64,000 nucleotides of DNA from Paenibacillus paridis (GTDB lineage Bacteria > Bacillota > Bacilli > Paenibacillales > Paenibacillaceae): the NCBI RefSeq assembly GCF_006345825.1, contig NZ_VCIX01000090.1, forward strand, positions 62,001 through 126,000. Direction: 5' to 3'. Made by a program: the position numbers and the translations under genes. Positions 24,352-32,548 of the stretch are shown here, one piece after another. Positions within the stretch are counted from its first letter, which is position 1. Each line of letters begins with the position of its first letter. A model generated the notes under the pieces. It saw only the letters and a list, made by a program, of their open reading frames with translations, made no database searches and was not told the DNA's origin.

Positions 24352-25184
24352 GAGACGTTATCCTTCGTTTTGCCCGTGCTCCGTTTGCGCTTTGGAGCAG
24401 CAGGCGGCTTTGTCGTTGCATCGAGGCTCGCTTGCAAAGCAGCCATGAGATCAATGACATTGGAGCGACCTTCCGCATGGGGAGCCGATACCATATCGAT
24501 GCTTTCCCCGGCAATTTTTTGTTCGATGAGGTCGAGCAAAGCAACGCGGTAGTCGTCGGTATATTTTTCCGGAACAAAGCTTTCGCTAAGCTGCTCGATT
24601 AACGTTTTCGCCATCACAAGCTCTTTCTCATTGACTAAAGTTGACGCGGGCAGGTTAGGAATCTGGCTTAACGAGCGGATTTCATCCGGATAATGCATGG
24701 TTTCCAGGCATAAGCAGTTGTCCACTACTCTAATCGCGGCGAGACTGCTTTTGCTGCGGATCGATATTTTGGCGATGCCTATTTTACCCGTTTGCCTAAT
24801 GGCCTCAAGAAGCAGACTGTAGGCGCCAGCGCCTCCCATATCAGGGGAGAGGTAATAAGGCTTCTGAAAATATAATGGATCGATCTCCTGAAGATCAACA
24901 AAATCGAGGATTTTGATCGTTTTGGCAGATTCATCCTTGATCATGTCGAGTTCTTCCTCCTTCACGATTACGAATTTATCCTTCTCGTATTCAAAGCCCT
25001 TCACGATCTCGTCCTGGCCAATTTCTTTATTGCAGTGCCTGCATGTTTTTGCGTAAGAGATCGGCATCCCGCAATCCTTATGCAAGCTCCGAAAATGAAC
25101 ATCCCTGTCCTCGGTGGCCGTGTACATTTTGACCGGGACATGAACCAATCCGAAGCTCACTGCGCCTTTCCAGACTGTATGCAA
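24348..25184 (-). CDS. ku: Ku DNA end-binding protein
   Basis: A 278-residue bacterial Ku homodimer subunit that binds double-strand ends and recruits the ligase. It starts with the characteristic HTVWKGAVSFGLVHVPVKMYTA and contains the CxxC-like pair in KTCRHCNKEIG and a Lys/Arg-rich C-terminal tail (PKRKRSTGKTK) of the kind that binds DNA. The start is TTG 25184 with AAGGAGGGG 5-6 bp upstream. First gene of a three-gene operon. Confidence 0.95.
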   Translation of the reverse strand: MHTVWKGAVSFGLVHVPVKMYTATEDRDVHFRSLHKDCGMPISYAKTCRHCNKEIGQDEIVKGFEYEKDKFVIVKEEELDMIKDESAKTIKILDFVDLQEIDPLYFQKPYYLSPDMGGAGAYSLLLEAIRQTGKIGIAKISIRSKSSLAAIRVVDNCLCLETMHYPDEIRSLSQIPNLPASTLVNEKELVMAKTLIEQLSESFVPEKYTDDYRVALLDLIEQKIAGESIDMVSAPHAEGRSNVIDLMAALQASLDATTKPPAAPKRKRSTGKTKDNVS

Positions 25185-25262
25185 AATATCCCCTCCTTAT
25201 ATGGAAATATGTTGCTCAAACTGAGGATGGATTATCCAGTAATAGTTAAGGGGAAAAGATCG

Positions 25263-25289
25263 TTGAATTGAAAATATATATGGTAAAAT
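25263..25289 (+). promoter_or_regulatory. Possible promoter for the small membrane proteins
   Basis: TTGAAT at 25263 and TAAAAT at 25284, with a short 15-bp spacer (16 bp if the -35 is taken as GTTGAA). Distances to the next start fit, but the match is imperfect. Confidence 0.35.
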
Positions 25290-25348
25290 TAGAGAATCAA
25301 GTTGCTGGCTAAATCTACTGCTAGTTTCTGGTCAGGAGGGAATAAACG

Positions 25349-25789
25349 ATGAGGGAATTAAAATTCACAATAATGATGTACATAATATCCTTCTGCGTAA
25401 TTGCGTTAGCTGGCCTATTAGCATATCTCCATGTGACAAACAACGGTAAGATTTTATTGGAAGAAGTGATGGCAATGGAATCAACTGAAAATCTATCCGG
25501 CGACTGGTGGTTTAGCGTTTCAAACAAAGACAGCAACAATTTGACCGATCACGGGATTGTGATTAACAATTTCGATTATGAGAATAACAACCTAATGATT
25601 TCGAATGGACGAAAAATAGAAAAAATGACGTTCGTTCGGTCTAAGGAGTTTCCTTATAACAGGACTCATTTTGTTAAAACGGTTCTAGGCAATGAGCTAC
25701 ATCATACTTGGTTTGTATACAAAATAAAAAAGATGGATGTGTATGTGGACGAGCGCTATCGTAATGGAAATATTGAAATCCGAACCTGA
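25349..25789 (+). CDS. Membrane-anchored protein of unknown function
   Basis: A 146-residue protein with one N-terminal membrane segment (about residues 6-28, FTIMMYIISFCVIALAGLLA) and an outward domain containing LSGDWWFSVSN, IVINNFDYENNNL and TWFVYKIKKMDVYVDERY. The domain looks beta-rich with many Asn. AGGAGGG lies 9 bp before the ATG. The A+T content is higher than in neighbouring genes. I do not recognise a family. It may be co-transcribed with the next small membrane gene. Confidence 0.7.
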   Translation: MRELKFTIMMYIISFCVIALAGLLAYLHVTNNGKILLEEVMAMESTENLSGDWWFSVSNKDSNNLTDHGIVINNFDYENNNLMISNGRKIEKMTFVRSKEFPYNRTHFVKTVLGNELHHTWFVYKIKKMDVYVDERYRNGNIEIRT

Positions 25790-25843
25790 TTATTACATGT
25801 ATATGGATATAATTTTAGGGGAACGAATGGATAGGTGATTATT

Positions 25844-26113
25844 ATGGCAGTTATTCTAGAGGACATTTGGCAATTGATTTTATGTATGATTCTCGTCAAT
25901 TTAGTTGTTGTTTTAAGGCTGGCCATGTTTTCAGGTTTTAAAAAAACAACATTAATTTATTCTCTGTTCGTGGTGAATGTTGTTTTAATCCTCGCTTATA
26001 TTTTTTATAAAACAGGTTTAGTGATTTCAAAGGATACGATAGTCATACTGGTCATTATCCTTGCAATCATAAGCTTCGTGTTTTTTTACATGCTGGAGAA
26101 CAGGAAAAAATAA
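25844..26113 (+). CDS. Small three-TM membrane protein, unknown function
   Basis: An 89-residue, very hydrophobic protein with three membrane segments (about residues 7-25, 34-56 and 62-83) and a basic tail ENRKK. I prefer ATG 25844, which has AGGTG 6 bp upstream; an in-frame GTG at 25835 is the alternative. Codon use is A+T-rich like the preceding gene. No family recognised. Confidence 0.6.
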   Translation: MAVILEDIWQLILCMILVNLVVVLRLAMFSGFKKTTLIYSLFVVNVVLILAYIFYKTGLVISKDTIVILVIILAIISFVFFYMLENRKK

Positions 26114-26168
26114 AGCTAGGAACCAAGCATTTCATGATGATTATAAAGGGTTTACGTTTCGAAACAAA

Positions 26169-26354
26169 TTAGATGGATTTCCTACCGTTAAAATAGGCGC
26201 ATTTGATTTTGTTGTGAAATAACGGGAATTTGTCCCATTAATATAATCATTTTGCTAGAATATTGGCAGAACTCATCGAATTAGCAGGAAGATTTCCTTC
26301 TAAATGCCAATAAATGCTGAAATTCTTCAGATTAACAGGAGAAAATCCATCTAA
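26169..26354 (+). repeat. 186-bp four-dyad intergenic element, copy B
   Basis: Dyads start at 26169, 26219, 26281 and 26332, giving spacings 50, 62, 51, identical to copy A. All four fit TTA-N3-GGA-N5-TCC-N3-TAA apart from a TAC for TCC in the first and an ATA for TTA in the second. It occupies the gap between the small membrane gene and the hybrid kinase; the rest of that gap holds a terminator and a promoter. Confidence 0.9.
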
Positions 26355-26384
26355 ATCATCTCAAGGGGAATCATAACGAAAATC

Positions 26385-26418
26385 AACACATGGATGTAAT
26401 GAAGCCATGTGTTTTTTT
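26385..26418 (+). terminator. Rho-independent terminator
   Basis: AACACATGG (26385-26393) pairs with CCATGTGTT (26405-26413), followed by a run of seven T. It lies just after repeat copy B, so a transcript from the small membrane genes would include the element. Confidence 0.85.
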
Positions 26419-26532
26419 CTGCACACCGCTAAAAAATCATAACCAAACAGCCTCATTGGATGATACGCCTACCGCTTTGCGCCTCACGATAACGACGGCC
26501 GCTTAACAATTACTGAACAACGCCAGATAGGC

Positions 26533-26561
26533 TTGTAAGTTATTCCGTTTCAATTTATCAT
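26533..26561 (+). promoter_or_regulatory. Promoter of the hybrid kinase gene
   Basis: TTGTAA (26533-26538), a 17-bp spacer and TATCAT (26556-26561), located 40 bp before the GTG start. Confidence 0.5.
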
Positions 26562-26601
26562 GAAGTGCACATGAGCACGATCGGAGAGGGGAATTTCCCC
26601 A

Positions 26602-29600
26602 GTGAAGCTAATGATAATATTGAAACCATTGAAGCTAGTAAGGCTATGGAAGCTAGGGAAGGACCCATTTGCAACGGGGTTGCTGCTGATTACGCTGGCG
26701 GGAGCTTTGTTTATTGCTTGGCAGATCGGGCAGCACAGGGAGGCTCCTGCCATCGAGAATGGCGTGCTGGATTTGGCAGGCTGGGATTGGGAAGCGAACC
26801 GTATCTTTCCGCTTGATGGGGAATGGTCCTTCTTTCCCAACCAATTATTGACGCCGGAGAAAACGAAGCACGAGGCTGCGGCGCTGCCTACTATTCAGGT
26901 GCCTGGCAATTGGGATGGCTGGCATGGCGGAAGCGATGAAAAGATGCGGGGACAAGGATACGGCACTTACCGTCTGCTGCTCCGCAATGTTCCAACCAAC
27001 CAGACGCTGGCGATAGGCAAGCCTTATGTTCGCTTTGCGGACAAGCTTTATGTGGATGGCCAGCTTCTGGGTTCATCGGGGAAGACCGGTATTTCTAAAG
27101 CGGACTATGAGCCGCGCAATGTTCCTTACACTGCTTATTTTCGCCCTTTAAGCAGCGAGGTGGAAATTTTGCTGCAGGTAGCCAATTATGATTTTCGCAG
27201 TGGGGGAATATTTGAGTCCGTTGAGTTAGGGATGGGGAAGGACTTGGAGATTCGCAGTCAATTGCGCGCGGGATTTGAATTAATGTGCGTCATGATGCTG
27301 CTGCTCTTTGGGTTATTGTTTCTATTCTTGTCCTTTCGGTTTGACCGCAACCCCTTGATGCTCTTGCTTTCAGCGTTTTCATTCTGTTTTAGCATAAGTG
27401 TCATTACGAATGGGGAACGGCTGTTTCTGATGCTTTTCCCCGATATTCCCTTTGAGTTAGCATTCAAAATCAAATACATTTCGGTATATATGGGCCCGGC
27501 CCTGTTGTTTTTTATTTCATGGAGGCTGGCCTCCGTAATGTGGCTGCGCAAGTTTTTGTTATTATCGGTTTGGGTTCTATCGGCATACTGTACCGCTATT
27601 CTATTTCTGCCTTTTTCTATCTATTCTCATGTTCAAGAAGCTTTATATGGCTACGTTTATCTCGTCTGCGCGACGCTTACGGTTGTTCTATTCCATTTCT
27701 ATTTGAAAAAGCGGTTTGGCTCGCTCGATACGCGCCAATTTCAAATCCTGCTGGCAACCGTGTGGTTATGTTTGATGGGAAGCACTGTCGTTATTTTGAG
27801 CAATATGCATCTCATTCCCCCTACCTTAACGAATTTGACCAGTCTGATGCTGCTGTTATTTATCTCGTTTTTTCTGGCTTACCAATACATAGGCGTCTAC
27901 CGTTCGATGAGAAAACTGACAGAGCGGCTGCAAATCGCAGACCGTATGAAAGACGAGTTTTTGCTCGTTACTTCGCATGAGCTGAATACGCCTCTGAACG
28001 GCATTATCAATATGTCCGACTCGCTGCTGGCTGCATTGCCCCTAAGTTTGCGGCTAACGGAGGCAGAAGAGAAGCTCAACCGGATACGAAATATCGCCTA
28101 CCGGATGTCTAATATGGTTAAAGATATTATTGATGCTGCCCATATGAAGGAAGGCAGTCTAAAGGTCGAAAGCCGGACGGTTGATCTAGCGATGAGCATC
28201 TCGGTTGTGATCGAGGTTTTTGATTTTTTGGCAAGAGGGAAAAACACAAGCTTTATTCATCAAATCAATCCCGATGCCAGGTTTGTATGGGCCGATGAGA
28301 ACCGACTTTTGCAGGTGCTTATTCAAGTTATTCATCATTTATTAAAAAATCAGAGCGGCAAGCTTGTGTCCATTGAGAGCATAGGGGACAAGGAAGGCGT
28401 TCGAGTTATTTTTCGGCAAAAGACAGCCGAACTTAAGGCGATAGACGAGGCGCGGCAAGCACCATGGGAGGAAGAGACTCATAAGGGCTTTGCAATGGGA
28501 ATGTCTATGGCGATGGAATTGATTAAGCTGATGGGCGGACAAATGGTCATAGATGATGCAGCGGATTCGGTCACGCTCCTGTTGCAGCATGCTGAAGCAG
28601 AGCAGAGTGGGCGGTCTGTATCTCTGCCTATTCCGAACGCGGAGGCTTCTCGCCGGCGGCGTCTGAGAACTGCGGTTCGACCCGGAAGTAATGCGGAATC
28701 CACCATTATGATCGCCTCGGCGAATTTGGTTGATGTGGAGCATTTGTACGGCATGCTTGCGATGGAAGGTTATCAAACGATCAGTGCTGGGGACAACGGA
28801 GAAGTTTACTCGCGGATTGTGACTGAACGCCCTGATTTGGTTATCGTGGATGCGCTGCTGCCGAATTCGAACGGTTATGAGCTGTGCAGGCAAATTCGCC
28901 GCCGTTTTAACCATGCTGAACTGCCCATTTTATTGATTGGTACCCGAAATACGCCTGCGGATATTGAAGCGGGAATAGCTGCGGGCGGCAGCGATTTTAT
29001 TACGCGACCATTTGATTCAGGAGAAATTTGGGTTCGAATCCATACGCTGCTTTCCATGAAGCAGCTGGTACAGGATGCCGCGCGGAGCGAAATGGCTTTT
29101 TTGCGATCCCAAATCAAGCCTCACTTTTTATATAATACGCTCAGCACAATTATGTCGCTTTGTTACACAGACGGGCCTCGGGCCGGCGAGCTCCTTAGCA
29201 TTTTCAGCCGGTATCTTAGAATTATTTTTCATCAGGATAATACGGAGGATACGGTTCTGCTCAGCAATGAGATGGAACTGATCAATGCTTATGTGGAAAT
29301 CGAGCGTGAACGGTTTGGGAGCCGGTTAAGCATCGAGTTTGATGTGGATGAGAGTCTGAACGGCATACGCATTATTCCTCTGACGATTGAGCCGCTCGTG
29401 GAAAATGCGATCAGGCATGGCGTATCCAAAAAGGTGAAAGGCGGCACGGTGCGCTTATCGATTCAACAGGAAAACGGTTTGGTAAAGGTCGAGGTTGCCG
29501 ATGACGGAGTGGGGATGGCCAAAGGTCAGGTACTGGCGATGCTTGGGCCTGATTCGCCAGAGCAAGGAGTTGGCTTTCGAAATATCAGAAGGCGCGTGGA

Positions 29601-29694
29601 GCATCTTACCGGAAAATCGCCGGTGGTGGAAAGTGAACTTGGCATTGGAACGAAGGTGACCATTTGGCTGCCGATCTCGTATTTAAATGATTAA
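26602..29694 (+). CDS. Hybrid sensor histidine kinase: 7TMR-DISM, HisKA, receiver, LytS-type kinase
   Basis: A 1030-residue sensor. A membrane anchor at ~24-42 is followed by an extracytoplasmic jelly-roll of the 7TMR-DISM type (residues ~55-210, DLAGWDWEANRIFPLDGEWSF), then seven TMs (~222-430). HisKA follows with H459 (SHELNTPLNG) and a decayed HATPase. A receiver (700-815) has D750 (IVDALLP), but its acidic pocket reads IASAN and its lysine is Arg (TRPFD). A second kinase core of the His_kinase/LytS type has H841 (KPHFLYNTLS) and a normal HATPase (PLVENAIRHG, DDGVGM, GVGFRNI). GTG start with GGAGAGGGG upstream. Paired with the BTAD regulator 22 bp downstream. Confidence 0.85.
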   Translation: MKLMIILKPLKLVRLWKLGKDPFATGLLLITLAGALFIAWQIGQHREAPAIENGVLDLAGWDWEANRIFPLDGEWSFFPNQLLTPEKTKHEAAALPTIQVPGNWDGWHGGSDEKMRGQGYGTYRLLLRNVPTNQTLAIGKPYVRFADKLYVDGQLLGSSGKTGISKADYEPRNVPYTAYFRPLSSEVEILLQVANYDFRSGGIFESVELGMGKDLEIRSQLRAGFELMCVMMLLLFGLLFLFLSFRFDRNPLMLLLSAFSFCFSISVITNGERLFLMLFPDIPFELAFKIKYISVYMGPALLFFISWRLASVMWLRKFLLLSVWVLSAYCTAILFLPFSIYSHVQEALYGYVYLVCATLTVVLFHFYLKKRFGSLDTRQFQILLATVWLCLMGSTVVILSNMHLIPPTLTNLTSLMLLLFISFFLAYQYIGVYRSMRKLTERLQIADRMKDEFLLVTSHELNTPLNGIINMSDSLLAALPLSLRLTEAEEKLNRIRNIAYRMSNMVKDIIDAAHMKEGSLKVESRTVDLAMSISVVIEVFDFLARGKNTSFIHQINPDARFVWADENRLLQVLIQVIHHLLKNQSGKLVSIESIGDKEGVRVIFRQKTAELKAIDEARQAPWEEETHKGFAMGMSMAMELIKLMGGQMVIDDAADSVTLLLQHAEAEQSGRSVSLPIPNAEASRRRRLRTAVRPGSNAESTIMIASANLVDVEHLYGMLAMEGYQTISAGDNGEVYSRIVTERPDLVIVDALLPNSNGYELCRQIRRRFNHAELPILLIGTRNTPADIEAGIAAGGSDFITRPFDSGEIWVRIHTLLSMKQLVQDAARSEMAFLRSQIKPHFLYNTLSTIMSLCYTDGPRAGELLSIFSRYLRIIFHQDNTEDTVLLSNEMELINAYVEIERERFGSRLSIEFDVDESLNGIRIIPLTIEPLVENAIRHGVSKKVKGGTVRLSIQQENGLVKVEVADDGVGMAKGQVLAMLGPDSPEQGVGFRNIRRRVEHLTGKSPVVESELGIGTKVTIWLPISYLND

Positions 29695-29716
29695 AAGCAG
29701 TAAAGGGGGGAGCCGC

Positions 29717-30862
29717 ATGATTAAAGCGTTTATCGTGGATGATGAGGAGCATGCGTTAAACATACTAGAGCTGTTCCTTGTCAAAACGGGCAAGGTCCAG
29801 GTCATCGGAAGGTCAAGCAACGCTTTTGATGCGATAGCTGCATTTGGCCATATGCTGCCGGATGTGTGGTTTCTAGACATTGATATGCCTGAAATGAATG
29901 GAATCGAGCTTGCGGACCGGATCCGCATGAAATATCCTAACGCCGAGATCGTTTTTGTTACCGCTTATAATCAGTATGCGGTCAAAGCATTTGAGCATGC
30001 CGCTATGGATTATTTACTCAAGCCCTTGGAGATGAACCGTCTCGGGATTACGATCGATCGATTGAGTAAGCGATTAGAAGGAAGCAGGCCACTAAGCGAT
30101 GGCGATGACGAACAGCTGCCAGTCAAGCTAAATATTCGGATGCTCGGAACCTTACAGGTTTTTACCGAGAGCGGTGCGAGCCTGAAGTGGAGGACGACCA
30201 AAGAAAAAGAGCTGCTTGCTTTCTTGGCGCTGCAAGGTTTTGTTCCGGTTCATCGCGACCGGATTCTGGATAAGCTGTGGCCCGATGACCCTTATCAGAA
30301 TGCCAAGGTTTATTTTCATACGTGCGTTAGTTTGCTTCGCAAACATTTCAAGGAGCTTGGCGTTAGCCGCGTACTGAACTACGAGAATGAAAAATACATG
30401 TTGGACGCAGGTCAAGTCGAGGTGGATGTTGAGCAGTTTAAAAGGGGTTTAAAACGATGGAAAAACGAGGAGGAAGCTCCGCTAGAAGAACTGGAGCAAT
30501 TGATGGAGCTGTATCGGTTTAATTTTTTGCAGGATGAGGATTATCCCTGGGCCGTTCAAGAAAGCATACAAATGGAGAAAATGGCGATGCAGTGGTTTGT
30601 TTGGCTAGTTAACCTTTACATCGAAAAGGGAGACTACTATAAAGCAATCGAAACGGCTGAGCGCGCGATACAGCTATCCCCGTGCGAAGAGCCTTTATAC
30701 CGCCTGCTTATGCAAGCATATGTAAAGCTAGGCAATCACGCACAGGTACAAAGGGTATATTTTTTGCTCGTGGAAAGATTGGCAGAGCTTCGAATTCGGC
30801 CGGCAGATGCAACGATCCAGCTGTATAAGCAGATAAAGGAAATCAAAACACTGCATAATTAG
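29717..30862 (+). CDS. Response regulator with winged-helix and BTAD domains
   Basis: A 381-residue regulator. I start it at ATG 29717, which has AAGGGGGG 7 bp upstream. The receiver is residues 1-120 with D8/D9, phospho-acceptor D54 and the lysine in LLKPLE. An OmpR/SARP-type winged helix follows (LGTLQVFTESG, TTKEKELLAFLALQGF, DKLWPDD). The C-terminal ~150 residues are a helical BTAD domain with TPR-like repeats (YLNLY..KGDYYKAIETAERAIQLSP-type). It would be phosphorylated by the hybrid kinase upstream. Targets are unknown. Confidence 0.9.
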   Translation: MIKAFIVDDEEHALNILELFLVKTGKVQVIGRSSNAFDAIAAFGHMLPDVWFLDIDMPEMNGIELADRIRMKYPNAEIVFVTAYNQYAVKAFEHAAMDYLLKPLEMNRLGITIDRLSKRLEGSRPLSDGDDEQLPVKLNIRMLGTLQVFTESGASLKWRTTKEKELLAFLALQGFVPVHRDRILDKLWPDDPYQNAKVYFHTCVSLLRKHFKELGVSRVLNYENEKYMLDAGQVEVDVEQFKRGLKRWKNEEEAPLEELEQLMELYRFNFLQDEDYPWAVQESIQMEKMAMQWFVWLVNLYIEKGDYYKAIETAERAIQLSPCEEPLYRLLMQAYVKLGNHAQVQRVYFLLVERLAELRIRPADATIQLYKQIKEIKTLHN

Positions 30863-30875
30863 TGGGAGCGGGAGG

Positions 30876-30893
30876 AGCCCTCCGAAGAGGGCT
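30876..30893 (+). terminator. Weak terminator after the BTAD regulator
   Basis: AGCCCTC (30876-30882), CGAA tetraloop, GAGGGCT (30887-30893). The tail CTCGTTGTGT is only moderately T-rich. Confidence 0.5.
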
Positions 30894-30922
30894 GTCTCGT
30901 TGTGTGGGCTAATCTTGTTTTA

Positions 30923-32338
30923 TCAAGTAGAGAAGGAAAAGGATACATTGGCTGATTTGGAGCTAAGCTTTTGTCCTTTGGCAGACAGGAAGTAGACCTC
31001 AAGCCTAATAGTTTGGCTGTCGATACCGGCAGGCTTTAGAATGGGGATCGTGAATTTTCCTTCTTCGTTAATGGCATTCGGGTAAGCGGTCCCGGCCTCA
31101 ATCAAGTAACCCCTCGTGTCAAACATTTGATAGCCTACCCAGGCTTGATTTATTTTCTTCTTGGAGCTGCCATGGATCTCGAATACATTCGTATTCAAGT
31201 TGTGAGTCAAGCGATCAACCGAAAACAGCTTGCTGCTGAACGCGGTTAGCGGTTTCTCCAATAGGCTGTCCCCATCCGTTAATTCGCCTTCTACCCGCCA
31301 GATGTCATACGTATATTCAGGAATCGTGCTTAATGCCGAGCCCGCCAAGCTAACCGTAAAATAAACCTCCGTTTTTGCGGGATTAGGAAGCGTGCCATAC
31401 GGCGTTCGGAGGAGTGCCGCATTATGGTTGCGCGGCTTTCCGGAAATGGCGCTGCCTAGCGCTCCTTCGACCTTCCATGATCCGCCGCCGCCCCAAACAA
31501 AGCTTCCCTCGATGCTAACGACCTGCAGGCTGGCACTGATATAAGCTGGATTATCGCTCGGGAAAGGGCGCTGATCCCGTACGGCGAAGAAGCGATCCCG
31601 CGTCGGATCATAAACCATGTCAAAGTTGTTAAGCCAGTCCGGATTGCCGTTGCTGTCGGTTAATCCGCTATTCGTCAATTGCAGCGAGGTGCCAATCACA
31701 GGCGCGCTCATGTCGCTTAGGTTTAATTGGACGCGGTAGCCTCCCGTGGCGCTTGGATCGCCTTTCGTATAAAACAGCAATAGCCCGCCTTGGCCGTCAA
31801 TGCTGGTAGCGGAAGGCTGCCCGACTCCCCAATAGCCATCGTTGGGGTATTCGATAATAGGCGAGGGATATTTCACCCATTCGCCGGATAAGTCGTTCGA
31901 GAAAGCGACGCCAATCTGGTTGTGGTAGCTGGCATTCACATCATTCCCCAAATAAAACAACGCGTAATCGTACGTCACCCCTGAATAAAGAAATTGGCCA
32001 GCGACGATAGCGGGATCGCAAACATGGTAGCTGTCCCAAGCGCCTTCTGGCCCTGCCTCAAGCACGGATTTGGATTCAATCACGCTGCCGTTTACGATTT
32101 TGGTATAAAAAATATGGTCCTTGACGACACCAGCTTGCGCATTATGGCAGCTCCACATATGCTCCGTGCTGCCGTCGCGGATAACCGTCGGCGCATAAGC
32201 GTAGGTATTGCCGGCGGGATTGTAAACCTCCGCTAACGTTGGCGAGTTCCACAAGACGGCTGCCTTAGCGGTCTGAAGCGGCAAAACTGCGAAAATAAGA
32301 ACAAGAACCAGCAAACCAAATGCTTTAAGCTTCCCCAT
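30923..32338 (-). CDS. Secreted five-bladed beta-propeller glycosidase-like protein
   Basis: A 471-residue secreted protein. ATG 32338 is chosen because AGGGGG lies upstream; a longer frame starts 57 bp earlier without one. The signal peptide is KLKAFGLLVLVLIFAVLPL followed by TAKA. The mature part shares motifs with the cytosolic protein at 39731: HVCDPAIV, YHNQIGVAF, GVGQPS and RNHNAAL. This is the style of GH43/GH32/GH117-like propellers, which usually cleave furanosides, but I cannot name the family. The last ~85 residues form a separate beta-sandwich (SKLFSVDRLTHNLNTNVFEI). It is transcribed divergently from the YesM-type kinase gene. Confidence 0.7.
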   Translation of the reverse strand: MGKLKAFGLLVLVLIFAVLPLQTAKAAVLWNSPTLAEVYNPAGNTYAYAPTVIRDGSTEHMWSCHNAQAGVVKDHIFYTKIVNGSVIESKSVLEAGPEGAWDSYHVCDPAIVAGQFLYSGVTYDYALFYLGNDVNASYHNQIGVAFSNDLSGEWVKYPSPIIEYPNDGYWGVGQPSATSIDGQGGLLLFYTKGDPSATGGYRVQLNLSDMSAPVIGTSLQLTNSGLTDSNGNPDWLNNFDMVYDPTRDRFFAVRDQRPFPSDNPAYISASLQVVSIEGSFVWGGGGSWKVEGALGSAISGKPRNHNAALLRTPYGTLPNPAKTEVYFTVSLAGSALSTIPEYTYDIWRVEGELTDGDSLLEKPLTAFSSKLFSVDRLTHNLNTNVFEIHGSSKKKINQAWVGYQMFDTRGYLIEAGTAYPNAINEEGKFTIPILKPAGIDSQTIRLEVYFLSAKGQKLSSKSANVSFSFST

Positions 32339-32434
32339 ACTATTTTCCCCCTGACGAATGTGTACTGTGACCCTAGCTTGGGTCTGTTTAATCATAGCTA
32401 TTTCATCAAATAGTTCGCTACTTCGATATCTTGA

Positions 32435-32482
32435 CTGTCTTTTGTTTACTTGCCAGGGAAGGAAGAGGTAAACAGAAGACAG
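32435..32482. promoter_or_regulatory. Large dyad between the divergent propeller and kinase genes
   Basis: CTGTCTTTTGTTTAC (32435-32449) pairs with GTAAACAGAAGACAG (32468-32482) at 14 of 15 positions around an 18-bp loop. No T-run follows. It may be a regulator site for both divergent genes. Confidence 0.6.
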
Positions 32483-32548
32483 AGGAGTAGCGTTCGTGCT
32501 ACAGAATAAGTAAAGGAGACCTTAATCGATAGGGCAAAGGGAAGCGAG

